Source: Atriophallophorus winterbourni (Eukaryota > Platyhelminthes > Trematoda > Plagiorchiida > Microphallidae). From it: a stretch of DNA of 64,000 nucleotides. The DNA lies in contig JACCGJ010014704.1 of NCBI GenBank assembly GCA_013407085.1, positions 1-64,000 of the forward strand, written 5' to 3'. Numbering within the stretch: the first letter of the stretch is position 1; every line of letters starts with the position of its first letter. Under the pieces are notes generated by a model, which saw only the letters and a program-made list of their open reading frames with translations, had not been told where the DNA came from and made no database searches. Of this stretch, positions 28,780 through 41,364 are shown in pieces. The position numbers were made by a program, and so were the translations under genes.

Positions 28780-29640
28780 AATAAATTTGAAATTCATCGT
28801 GTCTTAATCTGTCGACCAACGTTATGTTTCATGCATGATAGATTCTATATAATAATATAATCCTTCGCTAGCTTTGGTTTTTTGTAATCTGGAGTGGTGA
28901 TAAATTTGATTATTTTCCGTGCGAAGGAAGCGTTAATGGTAAACAAATCTTCACAAGTGGAGGATTACATAGAAATGGATGAATACCATCAAACACGTTA
29001 ATAGATCTGAAATAAAATGCCTGCATTGGAGTTAGCTACCGTCTCGAAAGCGGAAAGCAAGCTAAAATGCCATAGTGAAAAAAGTCGCTTGAACATCGTT
29101 AAGCTAATTAAAAAGATGGTTCGTTGAACAACGAATAGCATCTGATTAGTAGCGAATAACTTTCCATTCAGTAACCAGTCAGTGAGTGACTAGTACGACA
29201 AGATCTATCAAGCGCTGGACAAACGCAATGTCATTACGGTAGAAGGAGTTCAGGACCTGTGTGCAGCTGCAAATTTCGCTGGATTAATTGCTAGCATTCA
29301 TATGATAAACCATTATTTAGCTGAATTATTTTCATCCGTAGTTCTTCCTGACCTCACTTGCATCAACCACGTCATAAATCTCCAGGTCAAGGTCAAGACT
29401 AGCATTCATATACATGGCATCTAGCGAATTATTCACAAAACAAATAGCATAATAAAGTTGTGAGCCGGAACTTTTGCAACATCTGATGTTGTCAGTGTCG
29501 TCCGGCTGGATTACATTCACATCTACATGGTTCATTCCGCCACCGCTCCCTACCTTAAACATATTCAATCACTCCAATTTTACATTCAATATTAAGACAT
29601 GTTGATACCATTTTAGCAGGCAGTATGGAGCATATCACAA
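28780..29640. other. Unassigned AT-rich sequence
   Basis: No gene or repeat recognised. Confidence 0.3.
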
Positions 29641-29699
29641 TGTGATTGAAGAATTTAAAGATTGCGAGTTGCTTATTTGCAAGCACTTCCATCACACAC

Positions 29700-29745
29700 T
29701 CCCAACCATCAGTTTCGTGCTGTTTTCACTCATCTGGTAGGGTCA
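29700..29745 (-). ncRNA. Hammerhead ribozyme, degenerate core
   Basis: Minus-strand core CAGATGA (29736-29730), loop region AAAACA, intact GCAC and GAAA (29716-29713), then CTGATGG. One core substitution. Confidence 0.55.
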
Positions 29746-29846
29746 ATACGATCAGGGTTTGCATGCACTTGAAACAACGGAAGAACGATAAACAAGTTAC
29801 GCTTGTATGTCACTATTATAAACGCTTACTGAAACTGATCGTACTG

Positions 29847-29893
29847 CTCCTACCTTCTGAGTGCAAACAGCACGAAACCGGTTGTGGGTTCTG
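29847..29893 (+). ncRNA. Hammerhead ribozyme, degenerate core
   Basis: Perfect stem II GTGC-AAACA-GCAC, intact GAAA and ACCGGT. The first core block reads CTTCTGA instead of CTGATGA, so activity is doubtful. Confidence 0.6.
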
Positions 29894-30039
29894 TGTGGGC
29901 GCGATGGAAATGCATGCAAAGGAGCATTATTTTATCATGATTTTAGATATAAACCCCTCTTCTACATTTGTTCATATGCTTGTGGTTGAACAGGTTGGTA
30001 GTAGCAACCTTATCTAACAGCGGCATCAAGCGCAGCTTT

Positions 30040-33000
30040 TCTACCAACACAATTAAATTTATTAATTTGGTACACAATGTGATGCAATAACTGCTGTTGC
30101 TAAACTGTGTCCATATTGTTAGTAAACATTTCCAGTGTGGAAAAGTGACCTTTTATTTTTTTGAAACGTACGATCGCATGATGAGATGATCCTCAAGTTC
30201 CATATTTTTGTCTATTTAATAACTGATTCATAGAGAAAATTTCAGAAACATGGTCAAAATTCTCATAATAATACATAAATTAATATTGACAGGTCATCGG
30301 TTAAGTAAATAGCTAGAACTATTCCCGGAAATACATTGATTATTACAATTAAGTCACCTACAACAGATTTTATAGAATCTTGTTTTGTGATGTTGTGTGA
30401 TATGCAACCTGAAAACGTGCATTCTATTGTTTCGGAATTCGTTGTAATTATTCGCATCTCAACAACACTCAGAGCAATTTTACAACGTCACACTCTGTTA
30501 ATGAGTTGACAAGTATGTTTGCATAAACTAAGTGTAATTAAACCGATTGATCTTTTCATTGATTACCAGTTTGATACCATTACAAGTTTAGCAAAGAGTT
30601 GAATGTTTCGATGCAATAGATAGAGTGAAAACTATTCTCTTTTGCTGTTCTGATTGAAAACTCTTTTCTGACAGAACATCTGTTTCGGAGAAGAAACGTA
30701 AACCAAAGATAGCCATAATCTATATCTTTAACCGTTAATTTCATTATAATGTTAACTAAATCGGTCTGATACATATTCCATCATATTCAAACTGTGAATT
30801 TATCATACGAAAATTCAGAGAACCAAGCTGCAAAACATATATTGAAAATTCGGAAATCAATAAACAAGAGGATCGCAATTTCCTAGCTGGTATTTCCGCT
30901 TTAAAATATGCCTGATGTTCATAACAACATTAGGAACACGCGAATGCAATTGATTTGCCAATAATATTGGAAGATCCCAGGACGAATGGTGAAATGTTAT
31001 TTTGAATTCAATTTCCATTGTGACCAGTCGCATGTCCGCGTACCATCCTTTGATGTTACACTTCAAAATCTCCACGATTTCGTGAAAGTAGCTTTTAACC
31101 TGTTGAGACAACTTCTGATACATTCACTACATCATATGATATATATGAACCAAAATTGGTAGCACAGAATACATAATTAAAGTGAAAAATTGATTTTGAA
31201 GTATCAAATTTATTGATGACGTATTTATCAGTTGTGTCCCACCGGCAAACGACTGTTTAGATTCGCTATTAATTGTATTGAATGAATTTGACGAATGGTC
31301 AGAAGAAAAAAAATACGTTTAAATCGTACTAGCTCGACTCATTGTTAAAACGTTTCCTACAATCAATCTACTGGTATTCTAACCATAATAAATCGATACT
31401 CTCAATTCCGACGTTATGTCCACTGGTATTCCAGAGCATTTGTATACACCAACATGCCACTTCCCACGATCATCTCACAAAAATCTACCTTCGTTTGCCA
31501 CTATATCAGAGTCATTACTTTGCTTGTTTCGGTTTTTGATGAAACATCGTGAAAACTGTTTTAAATACCATTTTTCTCCAATAGATAGAATATACAGCTG
31601 AAACCTAATGTTGCATTTCTGAAGGTCTTATTTACAACCGTTAGACTAATTTTCTTGGATACATCATTTTCAAACGGAACATTTTTGAATGGCGAATGCG
31701 AGATGTACAATTTCATGGCTGTTATTGTTCTTCAAAGTAATGTTGAATTAATCAAACATTTACGTAGAACTGAATTTGCAAATAATTTTGAAAACATCAA
31801 TTTTTCGTTCACTTTTTCATATATAGATTCAAAGTCAAAAGTTTATGCATATAAGAAATCAAATTTCAAACACACCATCACATTCTTTATCGCCTGCTGA
31901 AGGTAACATTCTTGTAAGATAGATAACAATTTGCCTACCGGAAGCAACGCTCTACTTTTGATGCTGTTGTATGTCTAAGTCGCATAATTCTGAAAGAGCT
32001 TGACAATAAATAATTAGTCGTCAAATTTTGTTTTCTTGATATCACGTTCGGCTCTGCGATTTTTGAAAAGTTAATTGCAATTTCAATTATCAATCTTAAA
32101 TCGTGATTCTGATCAGAGTGTGTTTGTGAGCAAAGTTTAAATGGGTCATTCATGGGCCCCAAGAGTGCTTGACAAGGAATCACTTAGATGCTGTGTCAAA
32201 ACACCGTTTTAAACAGCAACCTAAATGTCAAACGTTATTTACTACTATTCTGGTGGGTCGACGCTGATTAGATCCAATCATATTCTGCTCGCTTGATGAC
32301 GGCAACCATCTCCAAATAATCTAAGTTTTATAATGGGGATGTTTAAGGGAAGCATTACTTTGGTTATTCCCAGGCATCTTGAGAACTCACCGGAAAAGTT
32401 CGCCGGGATATTGCGTTTCAACTTTGAGGTTAGTTGTAATTCACTATGGCCCTAAAACGTAACTGTGTTTACAAGTTTACCAATGATTCGATGCTTGCTG
32501 CAAACAAACTTATTCTCTCCAACTGATGACGGTAAACGTGCAGAATTCATTTGTGGAATATCACAGCGGAGGTTGTGAGGAGCAAAATTCATCAGATCGC
32601 TTTAAATTCGCATGAACTTTTATGGACACCTTGTTGAACACCATCATGAACTGCCAACTCACCTCTTCACAAATAGTAGTGCGATCAACGTTTGGTAAAC
32701 GCATCGTATCAGATTGGAATGTAAGTATGAGTACTGAAAAACGAAAAAGTGCAACAGAAAGTAATAGGTGTTAAGAGCAATCGGCCAGCAAATAGTTATA
32801 AGTTGGGCAAACGAATAAATGAATTATTTTATCACTTTTTGATAAAAATTTCATACATTCCATCCGATCTGTGTGATTTTTGGATATTTATCTGAAAGTT
32901 TGTTACGACTTATCCCCTCATACAAGAATAATTCATCTACATTGTGTCGTTCTTTTTATGTATTATCAGTGGATTTTGTGCTGTTCGTTAGTTTATCAGA

Positions 33001-33775
33001 ATCGCTTTTGTCTTTCTGCTGCTATATAGTTATGTGGTTAATATGATCTCGCCGCCAAATTGTTATGTTCTTTGATAACAGAAAGGAGTCTCAGGAAAAG
33101 TCGATCTAAAAGTTCCCTGCCCACACACGTAGAATAGCGAATAGCCGATCGATAGTGAAATAACGATTTATGTACTCCGAATAGCTAAAGTAATGTTGGT
33201 GAAAATTAATCACCATCAAAACCGATCATTGAGTTTGCATATGCTCACTGATCAAGAGTAGTGTCCAATTTACGGCTAATCAATGATTCGGGTGGTTTTA
33301 TTCTTCAGGAGCAGTGCACCATAACATAAACCAACCCATCGATATTTATCATTGTCGGTAACTACTCGGAGAATTACTTAACGTGAGACCAATATCACAC
33401 CAATTTCCTTAACGGAAAACTGTCAAATTTCGTGGGATAATTGCGTGACAAAATATTCCCAAAACCACACTTTATCTTAGTGCTCACATCCGGATATCAT
33501 CAAGATATATTGGTCGTACATATGAAACTTGATTGTTTGGCGAAAAACACTTTGCGATTTTGAATTTGAATATCCTGATTCTTTGTAAGAACCATATTTA
33601 ACAGTGGCGAACAAGTATACCTTGGATTCCCATAACTTGTTATTTTCTGTCAATTCCACAAAACACCACAAAAACCAACCGGGGCGTATCGATTTTATGC
33701 TTTGATTTGTACCTTCGTTTGACTTCGTTAAAATCAAACGTTCCAACATGATCCAAGAGTAATGTACAAGCGCAA
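30040..33775. other. Unassigned AT-rich region, 3.7 kb
   Basis: No exon with consistent phase, no transposon coding and no internal match to other repeats of the window was seen. Short open frames on both strands are at the level expected by chance. Confidence 0.35.
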
Positions 33776-33828
33776 CTTGTTTTTAATTCCTACACTGTTT
33801 GAAGCACACGCAGCTCTTGATACTATTG

Positions 33829-33876
33829 TTCCTACCTGGTGAGTGCAAACAGCACGAACCCGGTCGTGGTGTATGT
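33829..33876 (+). ncRNA. Hammerhead ribozyme, near-consensus
   Basis: Core CTGGTGA (33836-33842), perfect stem II, then GAAC in place of GAAA and CCGGTC. The flanks TTCCTAC and GTGGTG can form stem I. Two core changes. Confidence 0.6.
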
Positions 33877-34044
33877 GTGTGAAGAAAATGCTTGAAAAAT
33901 TAGCTTTTTTGCCCATAATCATGGTTTAAAACATGCCTTGGACACATGCACGTAAACAGGTTGGTGGAATCACCCTTATCCAACAGTGGTACACAAGCGA
34001 ATTTTTCCATTCCTAATCTGATTCAAGCAAAAGCGGTCATACTA

Positions 34045-34092
34045 TAACTTCCTGATGAGTGCAAACAGCACAAAACCAGTCGTGAAGTGTGT
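34045..34092 (+). ncRNA. Hammerhead ribozyme, near-consensus
   Basis: Intact CTGATGA (34052-34058) and perfect stem II GTGC/GCAC with AAACA loop. GAAA has become AAAA, and stem III reads ACCAGTC. Confidence 0.65.
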
Positions 34093-34129
34093 GTTTGATG
34101 GAATTGCGTACAAATGAGCATTTTGGAAA

Positions 34130-34380
34130 CTATCTGATGTTCGCGAAACATGCGTCGTCTGTGAGCAAGTAGTGAGTGTTATGGTCAAATCTGTCACTTG
34201 TCAAAACTGCTCACACACATGTCACGCAAAATTTGACAAATCATAGACACCGGGGGCGATGTCGATCTTAAATGATGAAGACATATCTGGCGTATGCTAC
34301 GTGGGTTGTCGAACGAAACCAAACGAAGATTTATCCGGTATATCATGTATCTAGCGAAGAAAGCCGGATGATCGTATGTT
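34130..34380 (+). mobile_element. CR1-like ORF1 fragment with PHD-like zinc finger
   Basis: The translation CVVCEQVVSVMVKSVTCQNC, SHTCHAKFDK then MSILNDEDISGVCYVGC aligns with the ORF1 start of the full-length CR1 at 54.85-55.05 kb (CQMCNKGV...VKCFGCLGKIHTKC, ISFINNVDLPGVCSVCC). Confidence 0.65.
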
Positions 34381-34384
34381 GAGC

Positions 34385-35115
34385 TTAGAACTCAGCTTAA
34401 AAACGGTAAAGACAGCGGTAAAGGCTATAGTCACTGCTCAGAACTCTAAGTCTGTCCGTATAGCGCATGCGTACTAAATGCTTTACTGTACGGCAGTCAA
34501 ACCTGGACCACCAACGCAAGACACGAACGGAAGCTGAATGCTTTCTATCTACGAAGCATCCGTCGTATCTTGAACATATCATGGACGGACAGAGTGACTA
34601 ATGCTAAAGTGCTTTCAAAAGCTGGTCTACAGAGCATGTTCACTCTATTGCAACAGCGCCGCCTGCGCTGGCTTGGTCATGTCTACAGAATGGAATATGG
34701 TCGTATTACGAAAGATCTACTCTATGGTGAGTTGCCACTAGGAAGTCGACCATTGGGCCGACCTCACTTGCGGTACAAAGACGTTTGCAAAGGAGATATG
34801 AAAGCTCTTGGTATTTACCCGGCGAGTTGGAAAGAACTTGCTCTTGACCACTCACATTGGAGGCACTGTTCAAAGCATCGTCTGCAACCTGGGGAGGAGC
34901 AGATACAGCTCTTGGCTGCTGAACGCAGATCACGCCGCCGGCGTGCAAATGACGCAATACAACCGAGTTCTGACTTTCATTGTCAGCGCTGCGGGAGAGA
35001 TTGTTCCTCCCGAATCGTACTGTTTAGTCATTTCAAAAGCTGCGAAACTTGAACATTCACGCGATTGTGATGTACATCCATAGTCGACATCGACCGAAGG
35101 AGGCCAACAACACTG
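34385..35115 (+). mobile_element. RTE-like element, 3' end with C-terminal zinc finger
   Basis: The frame 34570-35052 repeats the 22.43-kb element (RRLRWLGHVYRMEYGRITKD ... CQRCGRDCSSRIVLFSH). The upstream sequence encodes VRTKCFTVRQSNLDHQ-like and TTNARHERKLNAFYLRSIRR pieces, so this copy is a little longer than the 22.4-kb one. Ends with gtcgacatcgaccgaagg, aggccaacaaca. Confidence 0.8.
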
Positions 35116-35119
35116 ATTG

Positions 35120-35525
35120 TAACATTAGTTAGATAAAAGCTGTCTCCACAAATTATTCCACACCAATGTTCAACGGTTCAAAATTTGCCGGCGAGTCTTG
35201 AAGAGCGTTCTACTCAACAAGACGCCATCTTTACAAAGCGACTGTTAGCGGCATGTCTGCCCGAAACCTTCCTAGGACGGAAAAATTTACGAAGCCCACG
35301 ATATCTGCTCATCAAAATATTAAGCTACAACTTATACTCAAAATCAAAAGTCAGAGAGCAAAATACTCCAAAAGCGAACACACTAGCAATTAGCTCTAAG
35401 GCAGTTGAGAAGTCCTGCTACCATCAAGAGCGACGGCACAACCTAAACAGTCACGTCATGGATTAAGCGTGATTTGTACCTGTGCCATCTGACAAGGAGA
35501 CAGGACCAAAGCATCATATAGGAGA
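35120..35525. other. Unassigned sequence, intronic or 3' of the unidentified minus-strand gene
   Basis: No repeat recognised. A 93-codon plus-strand frame has no recognisable features. Confidence 0.3.
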
Positions 35526-35530
35526 CTTAC

Positions 35531-35697
35531 GATAGTTGTGCAACAGCATTGACTTGAAGGTGGTTGAGCCATATTCATTGATACGGCTAGATCGTGAACC
35601 AAGTTCAGCGAACGTGGACAGCCAAACGTGTTTAAACCCTTGTAATACACTGAGATAACCACATCATGGGAACGAATATTCAATGTTTCAAAATTTT
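35531..35697 (-). CDS. Unidentified minus-strand gene, candidate exon (most 3' found)
   Basis: Acceptor AAG, donor GTAAGT (35530-35525). Two bases complete the codon from the 36.7-kb exon, then 55 codons ending in phase 0 (NFETLNIRSHDVVISVYYKG ... SSQCCCTTI). The acceptor lacks a strong pyrimidine tract, so the left boundary is less sure. Function unknown. Confidence 0.5.
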
Positions 35698-35699
35698 CT

Positions 35700-36690
35700 T
35701 GATCTCAAATTTATTCATGTGAAATTCGAACGAACGTGGTCTCTCTCAACAATATCAGAAACAGCACCAAAGTAGCTCAATGCTTCACCAATAATATAAT
35801 TGAAATATAATAAGATGTATTTGCTAAGTCACCGCAGCCATACAAGATGGACGTTTTTGGGTTCACCCATTTGACAAGGTCGCATACCAGTCCAAGCAAA
35901 ACAAATGCCCCATCGGAAAGCTATTTGTCATGAAATAATTTTACTTATCCATATCTAACATTGAGGTTTTTCAGCACTGATTAAGATAACTAAATTTCAA
36001 CGTACAAACATGTTTGCTAATATGAGAAAATATGAATGTAAAACAAATCCCAGAAAATATTCGATGAAAAGCGCTCCATATTTCTGGGTCTATTCACGTC
36101 TATCGACATTTTTTTATAGAAATACTTATGACAACCAATGAAGGTTAAAGCAACTCACCGAAAACATTTTCATTTTCATTCGGATGAAAGTACGCTGTAA
36201 ACAGGGATTGTCAAATGTTTCTCTCAAACATTGGAGATACTTGAAACTAATTTAGATGGAGTTAGATGCGACTAAAAATCATTTAGCTTTCATAAGGTGT
36301 TGTTTACGCTTGTCAGGAGAACATGGTATTTACCATAAACATACAATCAACGATTAAATCATTCATCTCACGATCCGGCTAATTCTCTGGCGTTTCAACT
36401 TCAGCGAGTTAATAGATCATGTCGATGTACATTGTGGTGAATAAACTCACGAAGTTACTAGTATCAGGGAAATTTCACGCACTTAAACGTGATCTAAGTT
36501 TGAGGTATGCTCAAAAACCGTAAATTAAATAATCAAGCCCAGCTGGCAAATTATGCATCAATTTCGAAAAAGAAGATTTTGTTTTTTGAGGTTTATCCTG
36601 ACTAAATATCACAGCACAACCCCTTGTGCCTGGGTAAACCCGAAGACTTATTTCAACTTCCGATTCTTTATGTATACATATATTAAACTC
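35700..36690. other. Intron of the unidentified gene
   Basis: AT-rich, no repeat recognised. Confidence 0.35.
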
Positions 36691-36692
36691 AC

Positions 36693-36939
36693 CATAGCAG
36701 GGGATATCCAACACATGCCACAGTGCCAATGGTTGTTTGAATAGACGAATCATGTAATCTTGTAGCAACAAATCCTCCAGTAAGGTCTTGCGATACCTGG
36801 GAAGCATCGCACTCGGAATTCTGACGAGCATAGCGGAATGTGTTTCCCCGATCGCTGGTAATAGTATTGAATTTAGACGGAAGCAAGCGTCGTCATGTAG
36901 ATTTCTGAAGACTGCTGCCTCACGAAGCTTGGGAAGTAT
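36693..36939 (-). CDS. Unidentified minus-strand gene, candidate exon
   Basis: Acceptor ATCTCCAG, donor GTGAGT. The 247 bases give 82 codons plus one base. The peptide has ILPKLREAAVFRNLHDDACF, ETHSAMLVRIPSAMLPRYRK and LLQDYMIRLFKQPLALWHVL. It is balanced in composition, unlike chance frames here. Phase agrees with the 35.6-kb exon. The joint to the 41.4-kb exon does not fit, so at least one exon between them is missing or 41.4 kb is mis-bounded. Confidence 0.6.
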
Positions 36940-37019
36940 CTGGAGATTTTAAACATACAGAAATAAGGCAAGTCACATTCGTGCGTTATGCTGACTAGAT
37001 TCAAGATTTAAGAATAATG

Positions 37020-37148
37020 GTGAAAAAAGGAAATAGCTGTGCAATACCATAGGATAAATGTATGAAAGTTAAACAAATCGTTGCTCTAATGTTTGCGTCC
37101 ATGTGCGTCAAGGGAGGCGCAAAGTAATTCCAATTGTGACATGGAATG
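37020..37148. repeat. Dispersed repeat, left half interrupted by CR1
   Basis: Matches 27790-27920. The right half resumes at about 39005 after the CR1 insertion. Confidence 0.6.
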
Positions 37149-37149
37149 A

Positions 37150-39012
37150 ACTGACTGACTGATAATATCAAGGATACAGCTGATGCCCTAATATCATTTT
37201 ATGCGCAAGAATTTTGCCCAAAGAACGTGCCAACGCTGACGTCTTTGCCGCGCCCACTACAGGTCGAATGCTTTAGTAACATCGAGGTAAATCCTACGGT
37301 TGTGCGCAAGCATTTACGCGGGCTGAACGTTCGCAAATCACCACGAGAGGATGGAATAACACCAGATGTTCTGAAGTCATGCGAGCTGGAGCTTTGTGGC
37401 CCACTATATGGTCTATTCAGGCACTCATTGAATACGGGAAACGTACCAACTCAATGGAAAACCGGTGTTATCACACCAATCTACAAAGGGGGCAGTCGTT
37501 CTGATCCGGCAAATTACCGCCCCGTGACGCTTCTTTCAACGGTTTCTAAAATTTTGGAACGCATGGTGTGTGAACGACTTGTTGAACATCTCGAGAACCA
37601 GCAGCTAATAACTTTCACACAACACGGATTTAGGAAAACATATTCATGCCTGTCTAACTTGCTCACGACTCGAAATGACTGGACACAAGCACTAGACCAA
37701 GGGGGTTCCGTCCATGCCAGTTACTTAGATACATCTAAAACATTCGACAGAGTGAATCACTCCTTACTTCTTCAGAAGCTGCAGAATGTTAGCGTCATCG
37801 GAAACTTACTAACATGGTTCACAAGTTACCTGTCTGGACACAAAGTAAAAGTCAGAATAGATGGTGAAACTTCTCGAACAATTGAAGCCACGAGCGGAGT
37901 CCCTCAGTGTTCGGTTCTCGGTCCGATAGTGTTTCTCATATTTATAAACGATTTACCGAACTTACTAGCATGTAAGCTTGTTTATTCGCAGACGATGTAA
38001 AAATCTGGACGAAGGTCAACTCTATCGAGGACTGTCAAGTTGTGCAAGGAGATTTGAATAAGCTGCACCAGTGGTCAATCCAAAACAAACTGCCATTTAA
38101 TTTCCGCAAGTGCAAAATGTTGCAAGTCGGAAAACCCTTTCCATTTTCCTATACACTTGGCAGCCATCCGCTTGAATGGAGTACATCACACAAAAATATC
38201 GGAATCTTGGTGTCTGACACTTTGAAGAACAGCCTACAGTGCGAATCCGTCTACAAGCGTGTGTGCCGCTTGCTCGGTTTACTGAAACGGAGCAATCTCG
38301 GACGTTTCCCACCACACACACTCGCAAAAATACTAAACAGTTACATACATCCTGTCGTTGACTACGCTGTACAACCTTGGACGCCATGGATGAAATAAAC
38401 ATCTCGCTCCTCGAACGAATTTATCACAAGGCAACCAAAACGGTTACCGGATTAAATAATTTAACCTTTGAGCAGCGACTGACCAGACTTCGACTGTGCA
38501 CCGTCGAGCGCAGACGTATCCTACACGACCTCACTCTGACATATCGAATCATCTACGAGAAACCCCACCTTCTCAAACACCTCTTCAAGTTGGGTTCCGT
38601 TGTCCCCACACGCAGCCACCCTTTGACCCTTCACATTTCACACTCACGATTGAATTGTCGTCGTCATTTCATCGCTGTTCGTGTATGCTTCTTGTGGAAT
38701 AGCTTGCCGACAGATATTGTTACCTCAGCGAACGAGCACATCATTGAACAAAGGTTACGAAACCCTATGTTGAAAACTACTGCGTTGGCCCCTACCTATT
38801 GATGTCTATATTATTTTACCGCACGGAACTACCGTCCATCCAAAGATTCTCATCCCTCAGTCTGTGTCGCCATTGGGGATTATTTTTGCTCCTTCTATGA
38901 AGAACATGGATATGATCATACAAGTAACGATTTTTTTAATTTTTTATATGTATATCCGTACGTACAGCAATTTGCTTTTTAAACCAAAAATCTTGAATCT
39001 TGAATCTTGAAT
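37150..39012 (+). mobile_element. CR1-like (SR/Perere-type) element, RT to 3' end
   Basis: The first frame (37227-38000) covers most of the RT: KSPREDGITPDVL, GVITPIYKGGSRSDPANYRP, AFDR-like TFDRVNHSLL, TSGVPQCSVLGP. A one-base shift at ~37985 hits the FADD active-site stretch, which continues in another frame (LFADDVKIW). Next comes LNKLHQWSIQNKLPFNFRKC (38042-38398), then after a further shift LLERIYHKATKTVTGL and FIAVRVCFLWNSLP (38377-38802). The tail is (TTGAATC)n at 38992-39012. The endonuclease and ORF1 are absent (5'-truncated). Confidence 0.88.
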
Positions 39013-39015
39013 CTC

Positions 39016-39540
39016 GACCGAAAATATATGTTTGGGTATATTTGTTTTTCCAGCTTGTAAAATCGGGCAATCTTCATCATAGTTGAACTTCGTTCAAATT
39101 TTTACATCATCGGTGAACATTAAATGTTTAGTACCGAGATTGCTATTAATCGTGCTTTCAAATGATATAAAACCCAAATCGCCATAGAGAAATCTTGCGT
39201 AGTGAATGCGTTTTAAAATTCAGCCAAGTAGATCACGTTAAATTCTGTTCTTTAGTCATAGAAACAAACTCGTATTTTTCGCATCGAGAGCAATGTACAA
39301 ATATTTTAAAACGCAAGACTAGAGCCTATAACTGAATGGTTGATTGTTTACGTTGTCCTGAAATTTTTGTGTAGGTAGGTAGCGGGTTATTTTTTTATGC
39401 AGACCTAGCTTTGGATACGGTACATTTGAACAGACAGTGCATTTAGCTTCTGTTTCGTTAAATTGATCATCTATCCTCCATGGTGGATATTAGTTGAAAT
39501 TATTTGTCCGCGCGAACTAGCAATAAATAAACACAACGAA
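39016..39540. other. Right half of split repeat and unassigned sequence
   Basis: The first ~45 bases continue the repeat of 27.9 kb (tctcgaccgaaaatatatg). Nothing further recognised. Confidence 0.35.
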
Positions 39541-39545
39541 TAATC

Positions 39546-39581
39546 TAAATATTAATATTAATATTAATATTAATAATAATG

Positions 39582-39627
<46 letters not shown>

Positions 39628-39635
39628 TAATAATG

Positions 39636-39696
<61 letters not shown>
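39546..39696. repeat. (AAT)n microsatellite, about 150 bp
   Basis: Starts as (ATATTA)n-like units and continues as AAT with three scattered GAT units. Poly-leucine frames on the minus strand are artefacts. Confidence 0.92.
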
Positions 39697-39698
<2 letters not shown>

Positions 39699-39699
39699 T

Positions 39700-41360
39700 G
39701 AGAGAGGAATCAGAGCACCACAGAATAGTGGTCATTTTAGGTGTATTGAGTGTTTGACCTGGAATCACTCTGTGAATCTGTATTTGAACATCGTGGTTCG
39801 ATTGACAAAATTCATTTATCAGTAGCTTTGAACTGCAACTTTGTCAGAATTTATATTTCATGCTCAAATCATGAGGACATTTCATTGTTGAAAGTTTTGA
39901 TTATATGTTTAGCTATTCGTGATTGCATTCGATGTGTGTTGTACCATTTCAAAATCACGAATCTGATGTTATTTAAAGACAGCTTAGTATTTTGAGCAAT
40001 AGACTTAGGCCCTAGAATGTTATTGAAAGTGCCAAATACTCAATTATTTAGTACAATTTGATATTCCAGATTGAAAAATTTATAACTTACATACGAACAA
40101 TCATTTCTTCGACCGTCGATTGGTATTTGTATTTGAAATTGAAATACTGAAAATTTTGAGACAACAAACATAAAATATGAAAGTAAGTGAAACGAATAAT
40201 TTGAGTTCTTTTCAATTTTGTTAATTGAATTGATTCACTTGATATGTACTCAACAGGACAACATCACTTTCTCATTAAAAAAATTAATCTTTCCGTGCAA
40301 TGCAAGCAAATATGGAATAATATTTTGTATTATTCAGCTGATATGCTGTTGACGTTTATGCGTTAGAGCCAGTAAGATCAGGTTCGTTGTGACATTCTCG
40401 AACCACTTGGATTCTGATCGTAAAATCGATATGGGATATAAAAGTACGGGAATGTTTACTATGAGTGAAAAAACTTGGTAATCAGATTGTTTCAAGATTT
40501 CGCATTGAACAGTGTGCTTCTGGTGAGTTTCGAGATCAACGCTTTCTTCACTAAAGCCGATACAACTAGTGTTTTACAAAAAGCTACATGTACACTGTTA
40601 TTAGATATTACTATGACTAATCGTACAAATTTGAAGGTTGAACGAATTATTAATGGTGAATCACTTCTTAGACAGTGAAACAGACTAAAGTAAGAACTGG
40701 AAATTGGTTCGATTAGAATGTCAGTACTGAAGAATATATATTAATGATTTCAATCAAGAGCGCTAAGAATTACATATATTAGGCACAAATTGTGTTGGCG
40801 TTATGTTGATGACACATTTGACATAATAAAACGTGGTGTTGGTAATTATTCTCATGAGTAATGACCTCGAGTCACAATTACTAAAGAAATGAAATTCAGC
40901 ACACAGAATCTACTCGTTAATACAGCTGCCATACGGGAAGCGCGCCACTAAGATAAATTACCTGAAGGCCGCACTAATATGTATATTTATCGAATTAGAT
41001 GAAATGAGTCACCCGAAATGTAAATCAGACAAATTGTCAGGGAACATCATGCAAGGATCTAAGCGTCCGCATAATAAGATTAGAGGGTGTATCGTACTTA
41101 AATCAGGGACTCAGCATTATATTAATATATTTTGTAGGGTGGCCACATTTTTGCCTTCGACAATGTTGATCTATTGCGACGCAGCATTAGGTAAATCTTG
41201 GAAACGCTTGCACGCGGTGACAGTTGAAACCACTTCGGCCGGAACTCATGCCGTTGGCAAATAAGATATCTTCACAGTTTAATAGTTGACGCTTCGACGG
41301 AAAAACATTATTAAGCTCACCATTCAGGTTAATGTGCAACGATATTTTACATCCTAAATA
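39700..41360. other. Unassigned AT-rich intronic region
   Basis: No transposon coding seen. It probably hides the missing exon linking the 41.4- and 36.9-kb exons. One short stretch at 41.15-41.25 kb (minus) reads PAEVVSTVTACKRFQDLPNA after an AG, but lacks a usable donor. Confidence 0.3.
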
Positions 41361-41364
41361 ATAC

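Larger units (their letters stand above)
29650..30035. repeat. Two hammerhead-ribozyme repeat units in inverted orientation
   Basis: The left unit (29650-29825) carries the ribozyme on the minus strand and the right unit (29826-30035) on the plus strand. Unit landmarks (cttgaaacaacgg, gataaacaagttacgcttgt, caggttggtagtagcaacct) match those at 33.8-34.1 and 47.4-47.6 kb. Confidence 0.7.
33780..34120 (+). repeat. Hammerhead-ribozyme repeat array, 216-bp subfamily, 1.5 units
   Basis: The stem-loop gtgcaaacagcac occurs at 33843 and 34059, giving a 216-bp period. The second unit ends against a CR1 ORF1 fragment. Confidence 0.75.

Noticed and set aside
39517..39768. Poly-leucine open frame on the minus strand
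   Set aside because: Translation of the (AAT)n tract.
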